Origin: Methylotenera sp.
GTDB taxonomy: Bacteria; Pseudomonadota; Gammaproteobacteria; Burkholderiales; Methylophilaceae
Reading direction: 5' to 3'
Length of the DNA stretch: 7,109 nt
Assembly: GCA_027310735.1 (NCBI GenBank)
Contig: DAIDAH010000143.1
Coordinates: forward strand, 1-7,109
Below, one piece after another: positions 1 through 6,135 of this stretch. The first letter of the stretch is position 1, and each line of letters begins with the position of its first letter. The notes under the pieces were generated by a model. It did no database searches. It saw only the letters and a list, made by a program, of their open reading frames with translations, and had not been told where the DNA came from. Made by a program: the position numbers and the translations under genes.

Positions 1-499
1 GGGTTTTCACAGTTTCCTCTTTATCATCAGCTCTTTGCACCAAATCTTCACCAGTAACATCATCTTTGCCGGCCACTTTTGGTGGATTAAATTTAACATG
101 ATAGGTGCGACCGCTTGCAGGGTGTGAACGACGACCGCTCATACGCTCTATGATTGCCTCATCCGGCACGTCAATTTCGATTACATAATCAATGCCTACG
201 CCTGCATTTTTCATAGCTTCAGCCTGTGGAATGGTGCGTGGAAAGCCGTCGAATAGAAAACCGTTAGCACAGTCTGCTTCTTTAATGCGCTCACTTACCA
301 AGCCAATAATCACCTCATCTGGCACTAAGCCGCCGCTATCCATAAATGCTTTGGCTTCTAAACCTAAAGGTGTGCCAGCTTTAACGGCTGCGCGCAACAT
401 GTCACCAGTAGAGATTTGTGGAATGTTGAATTTTTCACGTAAGTGAGTGGCTTGAGTACCTTTGCCAGCGCCTGGTGCGCCTAACAGAATGATTCGCAT
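1..499 (-). CDS. adk: Adenylate kinase, N-terminal 166 residues (3' end outside window)
   Basis: Adenylate kinase interconverts ATP + AMP and 2 ADP in the cytoplasm. The reading frame opens with MRIILLGAPGAGKGT, where residues 7-15 form the P-loop with Lys13. TGDMLR at 31-36 and DGFPRT at 84-89 are the AMP-binding segments. GRR at 122-124 and Arg156 match the arginines of the E. coli enzyme. The LID (about 122-159) is the long form and lacks the four zinc-binding cysteines found in many Gram-positive enzymes; it reads HVKFNPPKVAGKDDVTG. The family is usually about 215 residues, so roughly 50 C-terminal residues lie beyond position 1. The ATG at 499-497 is preceded by AGGAAG at good spacing. 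The gene follows rsmA by 41 nt on the same strand and may be read from the same transcript or its own promoter. No frameshift is seen. Confidence 0.97.
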   Translation of the reverse strand, partial: MRIILLGAPGAGKGTQATHLREKFNIPQISTGDMLRAAVKAGTPLGLEAKAFMDSGGLVPDEVIIGLVSERIKEADCANGFLFDGFPRTIPQAEAMKNAGVGIDYVIEIDVPDEAIIERMSGRRSHPASGRTYHVKFNPPKVAGKDDVTGEDLVQRADDKEETVKT

Positions 500-507
500 G
501 ACTTATG

Positions 508-513
508 CTTCCT
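508..513 (-). promoter_or_regulatory. Ribosome binding site of adk
   Basis: The minus strand reads AGGAAG, then 8 nt, then the adk ATG at 499. It is the only convincing Shine-Dalgarno sequence in front of any of the five minus-strand genes, which supports the adk start and suggests it is translated independently of rsmA. Confidence 0.7.
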
Positions 514-535
514 AATTATATTTTGAGGTTAAATT

Positions 536-553
536 TTATCTCAAACGAGATAA
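536..553 (-). other. Short hairpin over the rsmA stop codon
   Basis: A perfect 7-bp inverted repeat, TTATCTC / GAGATAA, has a 4-nt loop (GTTT on the minus strand) and straddles the rsmA TGA at 543-541. The stem is AT-rich and is followed by AAATTTAACC rather than a T-run, so it does not look like an intrinsic terminator. It could stabilise or separate the rsmA and adk parts of the message, or be chance. Confidence 0.35.
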
Positions 554-1320
554 TTGCTGATAGCGACAAATTGCGCCACGGACAAATTCTCGGCGCGGAG
601 TTGTGAGTCTATGTTGAGCGCTGTAAATCCTGCGTCATCCAACAAGCCTTTTAGCGTATTGCGCAGTGTTTTGCGGCGTTGACCAAAAGCGGCTAATACC
701 ACTTTTGCAAACGTAGCTTCATCTTTAGCGACGAAAGGCAGTGTGGCATGCGGCACACAGCGCACGAAGGCTGACTCTACTTTAGGCGCTGGTTCAAAGG
801 CGTCTGGCGGCACGGTGAATAGATAGGTCATTTGCAAACGATATTGCAGCATTACGCTAAGACGCCCATAGGCTGGGGTGGATGGCGCTGCGACCATGCG
901 TTCGACGACTTCTTTTTGCAACATAAAGTGCATGTCGGTAATGTGCGAGATGTTGTCTAGCAGATGAAATAATATTGGCGTGGAGATGTTGTAAGGCAAG
1001 TTGCCAGTGACGCGCAGGTTTTCACCTAGGCCACTAAAATTAAATTTCAGTGCATCGGAATTGTGAATGGAGATCTTATTTTTTTCGTATGCAGGTTTTG
1101 CATATTCATTTTCCATCCAGCTAATGATGTCGCGGTCGACTTCTACTACGTGTAAAAGATTTAAGCGTTTTAGCAGAGGCTTGGTTAGCGCGCCTAGGCC
1201 AGGGCCGATTTCGACCATTAAGTCGTCTGCTTTTGGTGAAATGGCTTCTACCAAGCTGGCGATTACACCTTGGTCAGTGAGAAAATTTTGACCAAAACGT
1301 TTTTTTGCAACGTGTTTCAT
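541..1320 (-). CDS. rsmA: 16S rRNA (adenine(1518)-N6/adenine(1519)-N6)-dimethyltransferase
   Basis: RsmA (KsgA) uses S-adenosylmethionine to dimethylate two adjacent adenines in the 3'-terminal hairpin of 16S rRNA, late in small-subunit assembly; loss gives kasugamycin resistance. The 259 residues are close to the usual length. Visible motifs are RFGQNFL (8-14), the SAM-binding EIGPGLGALT (37-46), the acidic VEVDRD (59-64), the catalytic NLPYNIS (107-113), FEPAPKVESAF (175-185) and, in the C-terminal domain, AFGQRRKTLRNTLK (211-224) and RAENLS (242-247). The ATG overlaps the pdxA stop in an ATGA arrangement. The bases just upstream (GTGTAAATTCCTT) contain no Shine-Dalgarno sequence, so translation probably depends on ribosomes finishing pdxA. 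The gene order after pdxA matches enterobacteria, but adk rather than apaG/apaH follows. Confidence 0.97.
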   Translation of the reverse strand: MKHVAKKRFGQNFLTDQGVIASLVEAISPKADDLMVEIGPGLGALTKPLLKRLNLLHVVEVDRDIISWMENEYAKPAYEKNKISIHNSDALKFNFSGLGENLRVTGNLPYNISTPILFHLLDNISHITDMHFMLQKEVVERMVAAPSTPAYGRLSVMLQYRLQMTYLFTVPPDAFEPAPKVESAFVRCVPHATLPFVAKDEATFAKVVLAAFGQRRKTLRNTLKGLLDDAGFTALNIDSQLRAENLSVAQFVAISNYLV

Positions 1321-2327
1321 AAGGAATTTACACTTTTTGATTTGTTTTTAGCCAGCGTAATCGCTAGTTCAATGGCTGCTAGCATACTGCCAATTTCAAT
1401 GTTGCCTTTACCTGCCAAGTCCAGAGCGGTGCCATGATCGACCGAAGTGCGGATAATAGGCAAACCTAGCGTGACATTGACACCTTCACCGAAACTGGCG
1501 TGTTTAAGTACGGGTAGACCTTGATCGTGATACATGGCAAGCACTGCGTCCGCCTTACTTAAATGGTGCTTAGCAAATAAAGTATCTGCTGGCAAAGCAC
1601 CAATGAGCTGCATGCCTTCAAGGCGCAACTTTTCTAATACGGGATTGATAACATCTATCTCTTCTCGACCCAAATATCCATCTTCACCAGCGTGAGGATT
1701 CAGGCCTGAGACTAGAATGCGTGGATTTTGGATACCAAACTTTGTGACTAAGTCATGATGCAAAATACGGATAGTGGTTTCCAGACTGCTACGTGTAATG
1801 GCCGCTGGAATATCTTTAAGCGCTAAATGCGTGGTTGCAAGGGCAACGCGCATACCGCCACCAACCAACATCATTACAACTTGAACAGTATTTGTCAGTT
1901 CAGCTAAAAATTCGGTATGACCGCTAAACGCTATACCAGCATCATTAATAATACCTTTATGCACAGGTGCTGTGACCATCGCATCAAATGTATGGCCAAC
2001 ACAACCTAAGGCCGCAGTTTTCAATGTTCTTAGTACATATTGACTATTATGCACATCCAAGTTGCCCGCAATGGCAGGCTGACTTATTGATTGATGTAAG
2101 ACTGTTAATGAACCATCGCCGCGATGAGTTAAAACCCTGTTTTCAAGATATGGAACAATGTTGATAGATATATTGAGTTGTACGGCACGCGCTTGTAGCA
2201 TGTCAGCATCAGCAATAACGACAATTTTAGCGTTGAGCGGCTGATGCGCCAACATGACACATAAATCAGGGCCTATGCCAGCAGGCTCGCCAGCCGTGAT
2301 AGCGACACAGGGTAGTAAATTACTCAC
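1317..2327 (-). CDS. pdxA: 4-hydroxythreonine-4-phosphate dehydrogenase (vitamin B6 synthesis)
   Basis: PdxA oxidises 4-phosphohydroxy-L-threonine with NAD(P)+; after decarboxylation the product is condensed by PdxJ to pyridoxine phosphate. The protein has 336 residues, a normal length. Motifs are TAGEPAGIGPDL (11-22), PVHKG (121-125), GHTEF (136-140), NPHAGE (210-215), MYHDQGLPVLK (265-275) and SVDHGTALDLAG (295-306). The three metal-ligand histidines of the family correspond to His167, His212 and His267, so the enzyme should be active. The start is GTG at 2327-2325. An in-frame stop, which is the surA TAA, lies 12 nt upstream, and the next Met (residue 25) would remove the conserved N-terminal motif, so GTG is forced. 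No Shine-Dalgarno precedes it, and a hairpin covers the start. The 3' end overlaps rsmA by 4 nt. Confidence 0.97.
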   Translation of the reverse strand: MSNLLPCVAITAGEPAGIGPDLCVMLAHQPLNAKIVVIADADMLQARAVQLNISINIVPYLENRVLTHRGDGSLTVLHQSISQPAIAGNLDVHNSQYVLRTLKTAALGCVGHTFDAMVTAPVHKGIINDAGIAFSGHTEFLAELTNTVQVVMMLVGGGMRVALATTHLALKDIPAAITRSSLETTIRILHHDLVTKFGIQNPRILVSGLNPHAGEDGYLGREEIDVINPVLEKLRLEGMQLIGALPADTLFAKHHLSKADAVLAMYHDQGLPVLKHASFGEGVNVTLGLPIIRTSVDHGTALDLAGKGNIEIGSMLAAIELAITLAKNKSKSVNSL

Positions 2328-2353
2328 GATAAGATGCGATTAAAACTTATCGT
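2326..2353 (-). promoter_or_regulatory. Hairpin spanning the surA stop and pdxA GTG start
   Basis: Minus-strand arms ACGATAAG (2353-2346) and CTTATCGT (2333-2326) are perfectly complementary over 8 bp with a 12-nt loop. The 5' arm lies in the last surA codons, the loop holds the surA TAA, and the 3' arm includes the first two bases of the pdxA GTG. In the mRNA this would hide the pdxA start until a ribosome reaches the end of surA. The pairing is seen directly; the coupling role is inferred. Confidence 0.5.
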
Positions 2354-3650
2354 CAAGCCTCAGTTCAACATAGGCACGGTCACGTAGTTCCCTTACCCAG
2401 TCCTGATAAGCCTCATCTGCTTTTCTGGCACGAATTTCCTGGCGTGCTTTCAAACGTGCGGACTCTTTACTCATATCTTGTTTGCGGCGCTCAAGCACTT
2501 GAATGATATGCCAGCCAAATGGTGTACGAACAGGCTCACTGATTTGGCCATCCTTAAGTTCGTTCATAGCCTTTTCAAATTGAGGCACAGTATCTCCCGG
2601 ATTCACCCACCCCAAATCGCCACCATTGGAAGCCGTACCGTCTTCTGAGAACTGGCGAGCAAGCACCTCAAACTTTTCACCATTATCAAGCCGTTCTTTA
2701 ATGCCATCTATTTTCTGTTTACCATCTTTTTCTGACATCACTTCTGAAAGCTTGATCAGTATATGGCGCGCATGCGTTTGCTCAATCACCAACGGAGAAT
2801 TACCTCCACGTTTATTAGTAAGTTTAAGAATATGAAAGCCATTAGGGCTACGTAACGCAGGAGAGATATCGCCAACCTGCATAGTTTTTAAAGCGTCCAG
2901 AAACAGAGCCGGTATTTGAGAAGCGCCTTTCCAGCCTAAGCTCCCGCCTTCCAATGCATTCGGAGCGTCTGAGAAACTTGCCGAGACTTTAGCAAAGCTA
3001 GTTCCCGCTTGAAGCGCTTTAATTACCTCATCTACTTTAGCTTTAGCTTTTTGTATCTCCTCAGTTGAGCCCTCTTCTGGGGTACGGATTAAAATATGCG
3101 ATATCTCAAACTCATCCTTATTTTCATTACTGGATGCTTGTGTCGTTAAAAAATTGTCAATTTCAGACTCACTCACATTAACGCGACTATCAACCTCTCG
3201 CTCACGTAGTCTCGCAAGGGTAATTTCGCTACGAATGTCCGTTCTAAACTTACGCATGCTAATGCCTTCTTTACTGAGAGTTTCACCAAACTCAGTAAGT
3301 GTCATTTTATTTTGCTCAGCAATACGCTCAATGGTCTTATCCAACTGATTATCATCAACCTTAAGACCTGTTTGCGCTGCATATTGAAGTTGCAGCGTAT
3401 CTGAAATAAGACGCTCTAAAATCTGTTTGCGCAAGATGTTTTCCGGAGGCAACTCCGTGCCTTGCTTTTGCAATTGGGCAGTAACGGTAGCAATCCGGCT
3501 TTCAAGCTCTTGCTCAGTAATCACCGTTTGGTCAACGACAGCAACGATGCGATCGAGCTGAACCACTTCCGCAGCGGAGACATTAAGGTTGCCAATAGTG
3601 AGAAAAAGCGTAGCGCATGTGAAGAATAAGTTTTTAATAAAATTACGCAA
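2340..3650 (-). CDS. surA: Periplasmic chaperone / peptidyl-prolyl isomerase SurA
   Basis: SurA carries unfolded outer-membrane beta-barrel proteins across the periplasm to the BAM complex. The 436 residues are close to the E. coli length. A signal peptide spans about 1-26 (basic RNFIK, hydrophobic core, VSA then AE). The N-terminal chaperone domain (about 28-170) starts with VVQLDRIVAVVDQTVIT. A first parvulin domain runs from EISHILIR (182-189) to GFHILKL (271-277). A second runs from ARHILIK (294-300) through GGDLGW (343-348) to GWHIIQVL (379-386). A C-terminal helix follows (about 391-430). The start is TTG at 3650-3648: an in-frame TGA lies 15 nt upstream of the TTG, the next Met is residue 116, and only this start gives the signal peptide. 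The Shine-Dalgarno is weak at best (GACGAG). lptD ends 5 nt upstream, so translation is probably coupled to that of its client protein. Confidence 0.97.
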   Translation of the reverse strand: MRNFIKNLFFTCATLFLTIGNLNVSAAEVVQLDRIVAVVDQTVITEQELESRIATVTAQLQKQGTELPPENILRKQILERLISDTLQLQYAAQTGLKVDDNQLDKTIERIAEQNKMTLTEFGETLSKEGISMRKFRTDIRSEITLARLREREVDSRVNVSESEIDNFLTTQASSNENKDEFEISHILIRTPEEGSTEEIQKAKAKVDEVIKALQAGTSFAKVSASFSDAPNALEGGSLGWKGASQIPALFLDALKTMQVGDISPALRSPNGFHILKLTNKRGGNSPLVIEQTHARHILIKLSEVMSEKDGKQKIDGIKERLDNGEKFEVLARQFSEDGTASNGGDLGWVNPGDTVPQFEKAMNELKDGQISEPVRTPFGWHIIQVLERRKQDMSKESARLKARQEIRARKADEAYQDWVRELRDRAYVELRLDDKF

Positions 3651-3655
3651 AATGG

Positions 3656-5965
3656 TTACTCGTCATAAGGTTGTTGATAGGAGTCAGGGATATTTCCTGA
3701 TTTGACATAGCCCGGGATAGTACGCTTAATAAGACTCATTGGGTTTGAACCTATTGATGCAAGTCCACCTAACTCAAGCTGAAAGAATAGCGCATAGTTA
3801 GCTTGGGCCGTTGGCGTACTCACACGCTGAATAACGGTTCTTGTTTGCCAGCACCCCGCATTGTATTCTACCCCGGCAAGGGTTTCAATCACATGTTTTT
3901 CGCTGATTGAGTAGTTGGCACGCCCAACCCCATACCAGCCTCTGCTTAAAGGCCACTGACCAGAAATATTGAATTGGTTTATGTTTGCACTTTGTGTGGC
4001 AATGGTTGAATCACTACGATTACTGTAGCTCAGATTAAGCACTTTACCTGGCTCAGGATTATAGCGGCTGGTAAAGGTACTACGCACCGAACTTGCATCA
4101 TGTGTGTTGTATTGCCAAAAAGCATCCACTCTCCAACTGGTTTTTAAATTGGCACTAAAACCAGCAATAATGTCCGAACTATTACTTTTCCTGAAAGCGG
4201 CGGCATTTGTATAATCCAGCGCTACTTTCTGATCCGCAAAATAATACCGTTGACCAATGGATGCTGATAGTCGTTGTGTGCCAACATCAGACTCAATAAG
4301 GCGAGTAGTCAGCGCCAAGCTAACTTGATTCGCATCATTAATACGATCGTTACCAACAAACTGATTCTCAGCAAACAAGGAACTAAAATTCAAATCCAAC
4401 AAACCAGTATCAAAAACAGGAATCTTAGATTGGTCAACATTAGGGATATAGGTATAGAACAATCTAGGCTCTAAGGTCTGTGAATAAGCCCGATTTGCGA
4501 TTTTAAAGTCACGATCAAAATACAACCCGCTATCCAGACTAAATATGGGCACTGTACGCTGCTGATTACCTAATCCATTCGGATCATTATTCAGACTATA
4601 GCTAGTGCTATGAATACCTACTTTTGGCGTAACGTAGCCATAAGGCCGATAAAAAGGAATGCTAATACTCGGATATATCGTAGCGCGTGTGCCAGTAGCT
4701 AAAGTAGCCGCATTTACATTTGACTTATCAGTACCGAACGCAACGAGCTGTGTATACAGATTAACATTAGCAGGACCATAGCTCTGATGCCCGTTTAATG
4801 TCATTTGTGGTAAACGTTCATAAGGATAAGAGGCCTTATCCAAAGTTTGAAACTTTTGCGCGATCGCATTAAAGCTCCACGTAGCATCCGCGTAATCTAC
4901 ATTGAACTGTTGTGGCAGAAGAATACGGCTGGTACTGGTGATACGTGTCGATAACTCAGAAAAATATTGATCATCTGACACTTTTTCAAAACTATAACCA
5001 GCAGACCAACCTCGACCTAAGTTCTGCTGATGTTTAAGATTAGCGTAATAGCGTGTACTGCCAGTCAGGCTATCATTAGGCAAATACTCTAAGCTATCCA
5101 TACCAGAAAATGTGTCTTCCAAATATCGATACTCACCCTGCAACTGAACGCCACGTTTACTGAGTTCACGCATGGCAAGCGTAGCGTCCATGTTTGGCGC
5201 AATATTCCAATAATAAGGGACTGTTAATTCAAGACCGCTAGTCGTGGTTGTGCCATAGCTTGGGGCAAGTAAACCACTTTTACGTTGATTACCGTATGAA
5301 AAACTTAACCATGGCGTATAAAGCAGTGGTACGCCCTTAAATTCCACATAGGCATGTTTAGCAACACCAGCTTCGGTAAACTGATTAAGCTTCAATTCTT
5401 TAGCTTTAATATACCAATCATCTACTCCAGCCGCACAAGTAGTATAACGAGCGTCCAAGAGCCGCTTCTTATCTTGCCCTTCAAAAAGGATTGTTTTGGC
5501 ATCACCGCGAGACTGGGGCAACACTCGAGGCGGTTCAGCATTAGATACGAAACCATCTTGCTGATCATTGCTTATCGGCAAACTAGGTTGTTTAGATTGC
5601 TTAATGGCAATAGAGGCATCGCGCATCTCACCTAAACTTTCAGAAAGCCGCATTCGCAATTCAGGGCCAGTTAAGGTTGCGCCACCCAATTCGATTTGGG
5701 TGTTGCCTACCACATGCAACTGATCATTCTGAACGTCATAATCAATTTCATCACCCAGAATAGTTTGCTTGTTGCGACTAATAGACGCATTCCCAATTGC
5801 GCGCATGTCCCTATCGAGATGCATCTCAAGCTTGTTTCCCTCTATCGTAATACTCTCATCATTACCGACATCGCCCGATGACACTGCTTCGTCCTGCGCT
5901 TGAGAACGTAAGCTACACATTAATAAAATAGCGGTGACGCCAGTAATTAGGCGACTTTTTAACAT
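3656..5965 (-). CDS. lptD: LPS-assembly protein LptD (outer-membrane LPS translocon)
   Basis: LptD forms, with the lipoprotein LptE, the outer-membrane channel that inserts lipopolysaccharide into the outer leaflet. It has 769 residues against 784 in E. coli. A signal peptide spans 1-23 (MLKSR, hydrophobic LITGVTAILLMCSL, SQA then QDE). The N-terminal OstA/LptA-like beta-jellyroll occupies about 37-145. The C-terminal barrel domain (about 220-760) includes YYWNIAPNMDAT (251-262), a hallmark of the family, and many alternating aromatic strands. Mature cysteines are only Cys177 (RYTTC) and Cys705 (NAGCW), which align with Cys173 and Cys725 of E. coli, so one interdomain disulfide is expected. 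The ATG at 5965 gives a well-formed signal peptide, and an in-frame stop lies at 6031-6029 with no Met between. No clear Shine-Dalgarno is seen. It is the first gene of the minus-strand operon. Confidence 0.97.
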   Translation of the reverse strand: MLKSRLITGVTAILLMCSLRSQAQDEAVSSGDVGNDESITIEGNKLEMHLDRDMRAIGNASISRNKQTILGDEIDYDVQNDQLHVVGNTQIELGGATLTGPELRMRLSESLGEMRDASIAIKQSKQPSLPISNDQQDGFVSNAEPPRVLPQSRGDAKTILFEGQDKKRLLDARYTTCAAGVDDWYIKAKELKLNQFTEAGVAKHAYVEFKGVPLLYTPWLSFSYGNQRKSGLLAPSYGTTTTSGLELTVPYYWNIAPNMDATLAMRELSKRGVQLQGEYRYLEDTFSGMDSLEYLPNDSLTGSTRYYANLKHQQNLGRGWSAGYSFEKVSDDQYFSELSTRITSTSRILLPQQFNVDYADATWSFNAIAQKFQTLDKASYPYERLPQMTLNGHQSYGPANVNLYTQLVAFGTDKSNVNAATLATGTRATIYPSISIPFYRPYGYVTPKVGIHSTSYSLNNDPNGLGNQQRTVPIFSLDSGLYFDRDFKIANRAYSQTLEPRLFYTYIPNVDQSKIPVFDTGLLDLNFSSLFAENQFVGNDRINDANQVSLALTTRLIESDVGTQRLSASIGQRYYFADQKVALDYTNAAAFRKSNSSDIIAGFSANLKTSWRVDAFWQYNTHDASSVRSTFTSRYNPEPGKVLNLSYSNRSDSTIATQSANINQFNISGQWPLSRGWYGVGRANYSISEKHVIETLAGVEYNAGCWQTRTVIQRVSTPTAQANYALFFQLELGGLASIGSNPMSLIKRTIPGYVKSGNIPDSYQQPYDE

Positions 5966-6006
5966 GAAATTATCACAGAGGTACTGAATGAAGTTAAAGG
6001 CAAAAG

Positions 6007-6035
6007 CATATAGGCAGACTGTTTTATTTTATCAG
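6007..6035 (-). promoter_or_regulatory. Weak candidate sigma70 promoter for lptD
   Basis: CTGATA (6035-6030) and TATATG (6012-6007) are separated by 17 bp; each matches its consensus hexamer at 4 of 6 positions. Transcription would start near 6000, giving a leader of about 35 nt before the lptD ATG. The -35 element falls inside the 19-bp palindrome. An alternative -10, TAAAAT at 6031-6026, has no good -35 partner. A sigmaE-type promoter, expected from E. coli lptD, was looked for and not found. Confidence 0.22.
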
Positions 6036-6044
6036 TGATAAAAT
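6026..6044. promoter_or_regulatory. 19-bp perfect palindrome, tet-operator-like
   Basis: The sequence ATTTTATCAGTGATAAAAT has 9-bp arms around a central G. Its 11-bp core TATCAGTGATA is the same as the core of the classical tet operator O2. It lies in the divergent lptD/amgK region over the candidate lptD promoter, a typical place for a dimeric repressor. In RNA the same bases could fold into a 7-8-bp hairpin. No tetR-like gene is present in the window. Confidence 0.45.
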
Positions 6045-6045
6045 C

Positions 6046-6058
6046 GCACAAATTGTGC
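6046..6058. promoter_or_regulatory. 13-bp palindrome
   Basis: GCACAA-A-TTGTGC is a perfect dyad beginning one base after the 19-bp palindrome ends. Its right half is shared with the left arm of the longer inverted repeat at 6051-6117. It may be a protein binding site; the function is unknown. Confidence 0.35.
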
Positions 6059-6117
6059 CTTTTGGCAATCAATAAATCATGACCACCCTGATTAACACAG
6101 AGTTTTAAGGCACAATT
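6051..6117. repeat. 11-bp inverted repeat with 45-bp spacer
   Basis: AATTGTGCCTT at 6051-6061 and AAGGCACAATT at 6107-6117 are perfect reverse complements. The right arm lies in the spacer of the candidate amgK promoter and the left arm beside the candidate lptD promoter, so one protein bound at both could affect both directions. A nested 7-bp pair, ACACAGA (6095-6101) and TCTGTGT (6122-6128), surrounds the right arm. Confidence 0.4.
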
Positions 6118-6122
6118 ATGAT
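6092..6122 (+). promoter_or_regulatory. Weak candidate sigma70 promoter for amgK
   Basis: TTAACA (6092-6097) and TATGAT (6117-6122) each match consensus at 5 of 6 positions, but the 19-bp spacer is longer than ideal. Transcription would start near 6129, only 7 nt before the ATG at 6136 but 28 nt before the GTG at 6157. If used, this promoter therefore favours the GTG start. Confidence 0.28.
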
Positions 6123-6135
6123 CTGTGTATTTTAA

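Noticed and set aside
192..446. Plus-strand reading frame opposite adk, and similar plus-strand frames opposite rsmA, surA and lptD
   Set aside because: All lie antisense to genes with strong family motifs, and none shows a motif or ribosome binding site of its own.
515..544. TTGAGA-N18-TATAAT on the minus strand before adk
   Set aside because: The hexamers look good, but transcription would start near 508, leaving a 9-nt leader that cuts off the AGGAAG ribosome binding site. It could only serve leaderless-like expression, so it is not listed as a promoter.
536..553. rsmA-end hairpin as an intrinsic terminator
   Set aside because: The stem has few GC pairs and is not followed by a run of T on either strand.
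3643..3666. Eight-codon minus-strand ORF (ATG at 3666, TAA at 3645-3643) crossing the lptD stop and surA start
   Set aside because: It is too short to judge, without a Shine-Dalgarno, and within the range expected by chance.
5966..6000. Possible sigmaE promoter for lptD (AACTT followed by TCTGT)
   Set aside because: The spacing between the two elements is about 11 nt, too short for sigmaE, and the GG of the -35 is missing.
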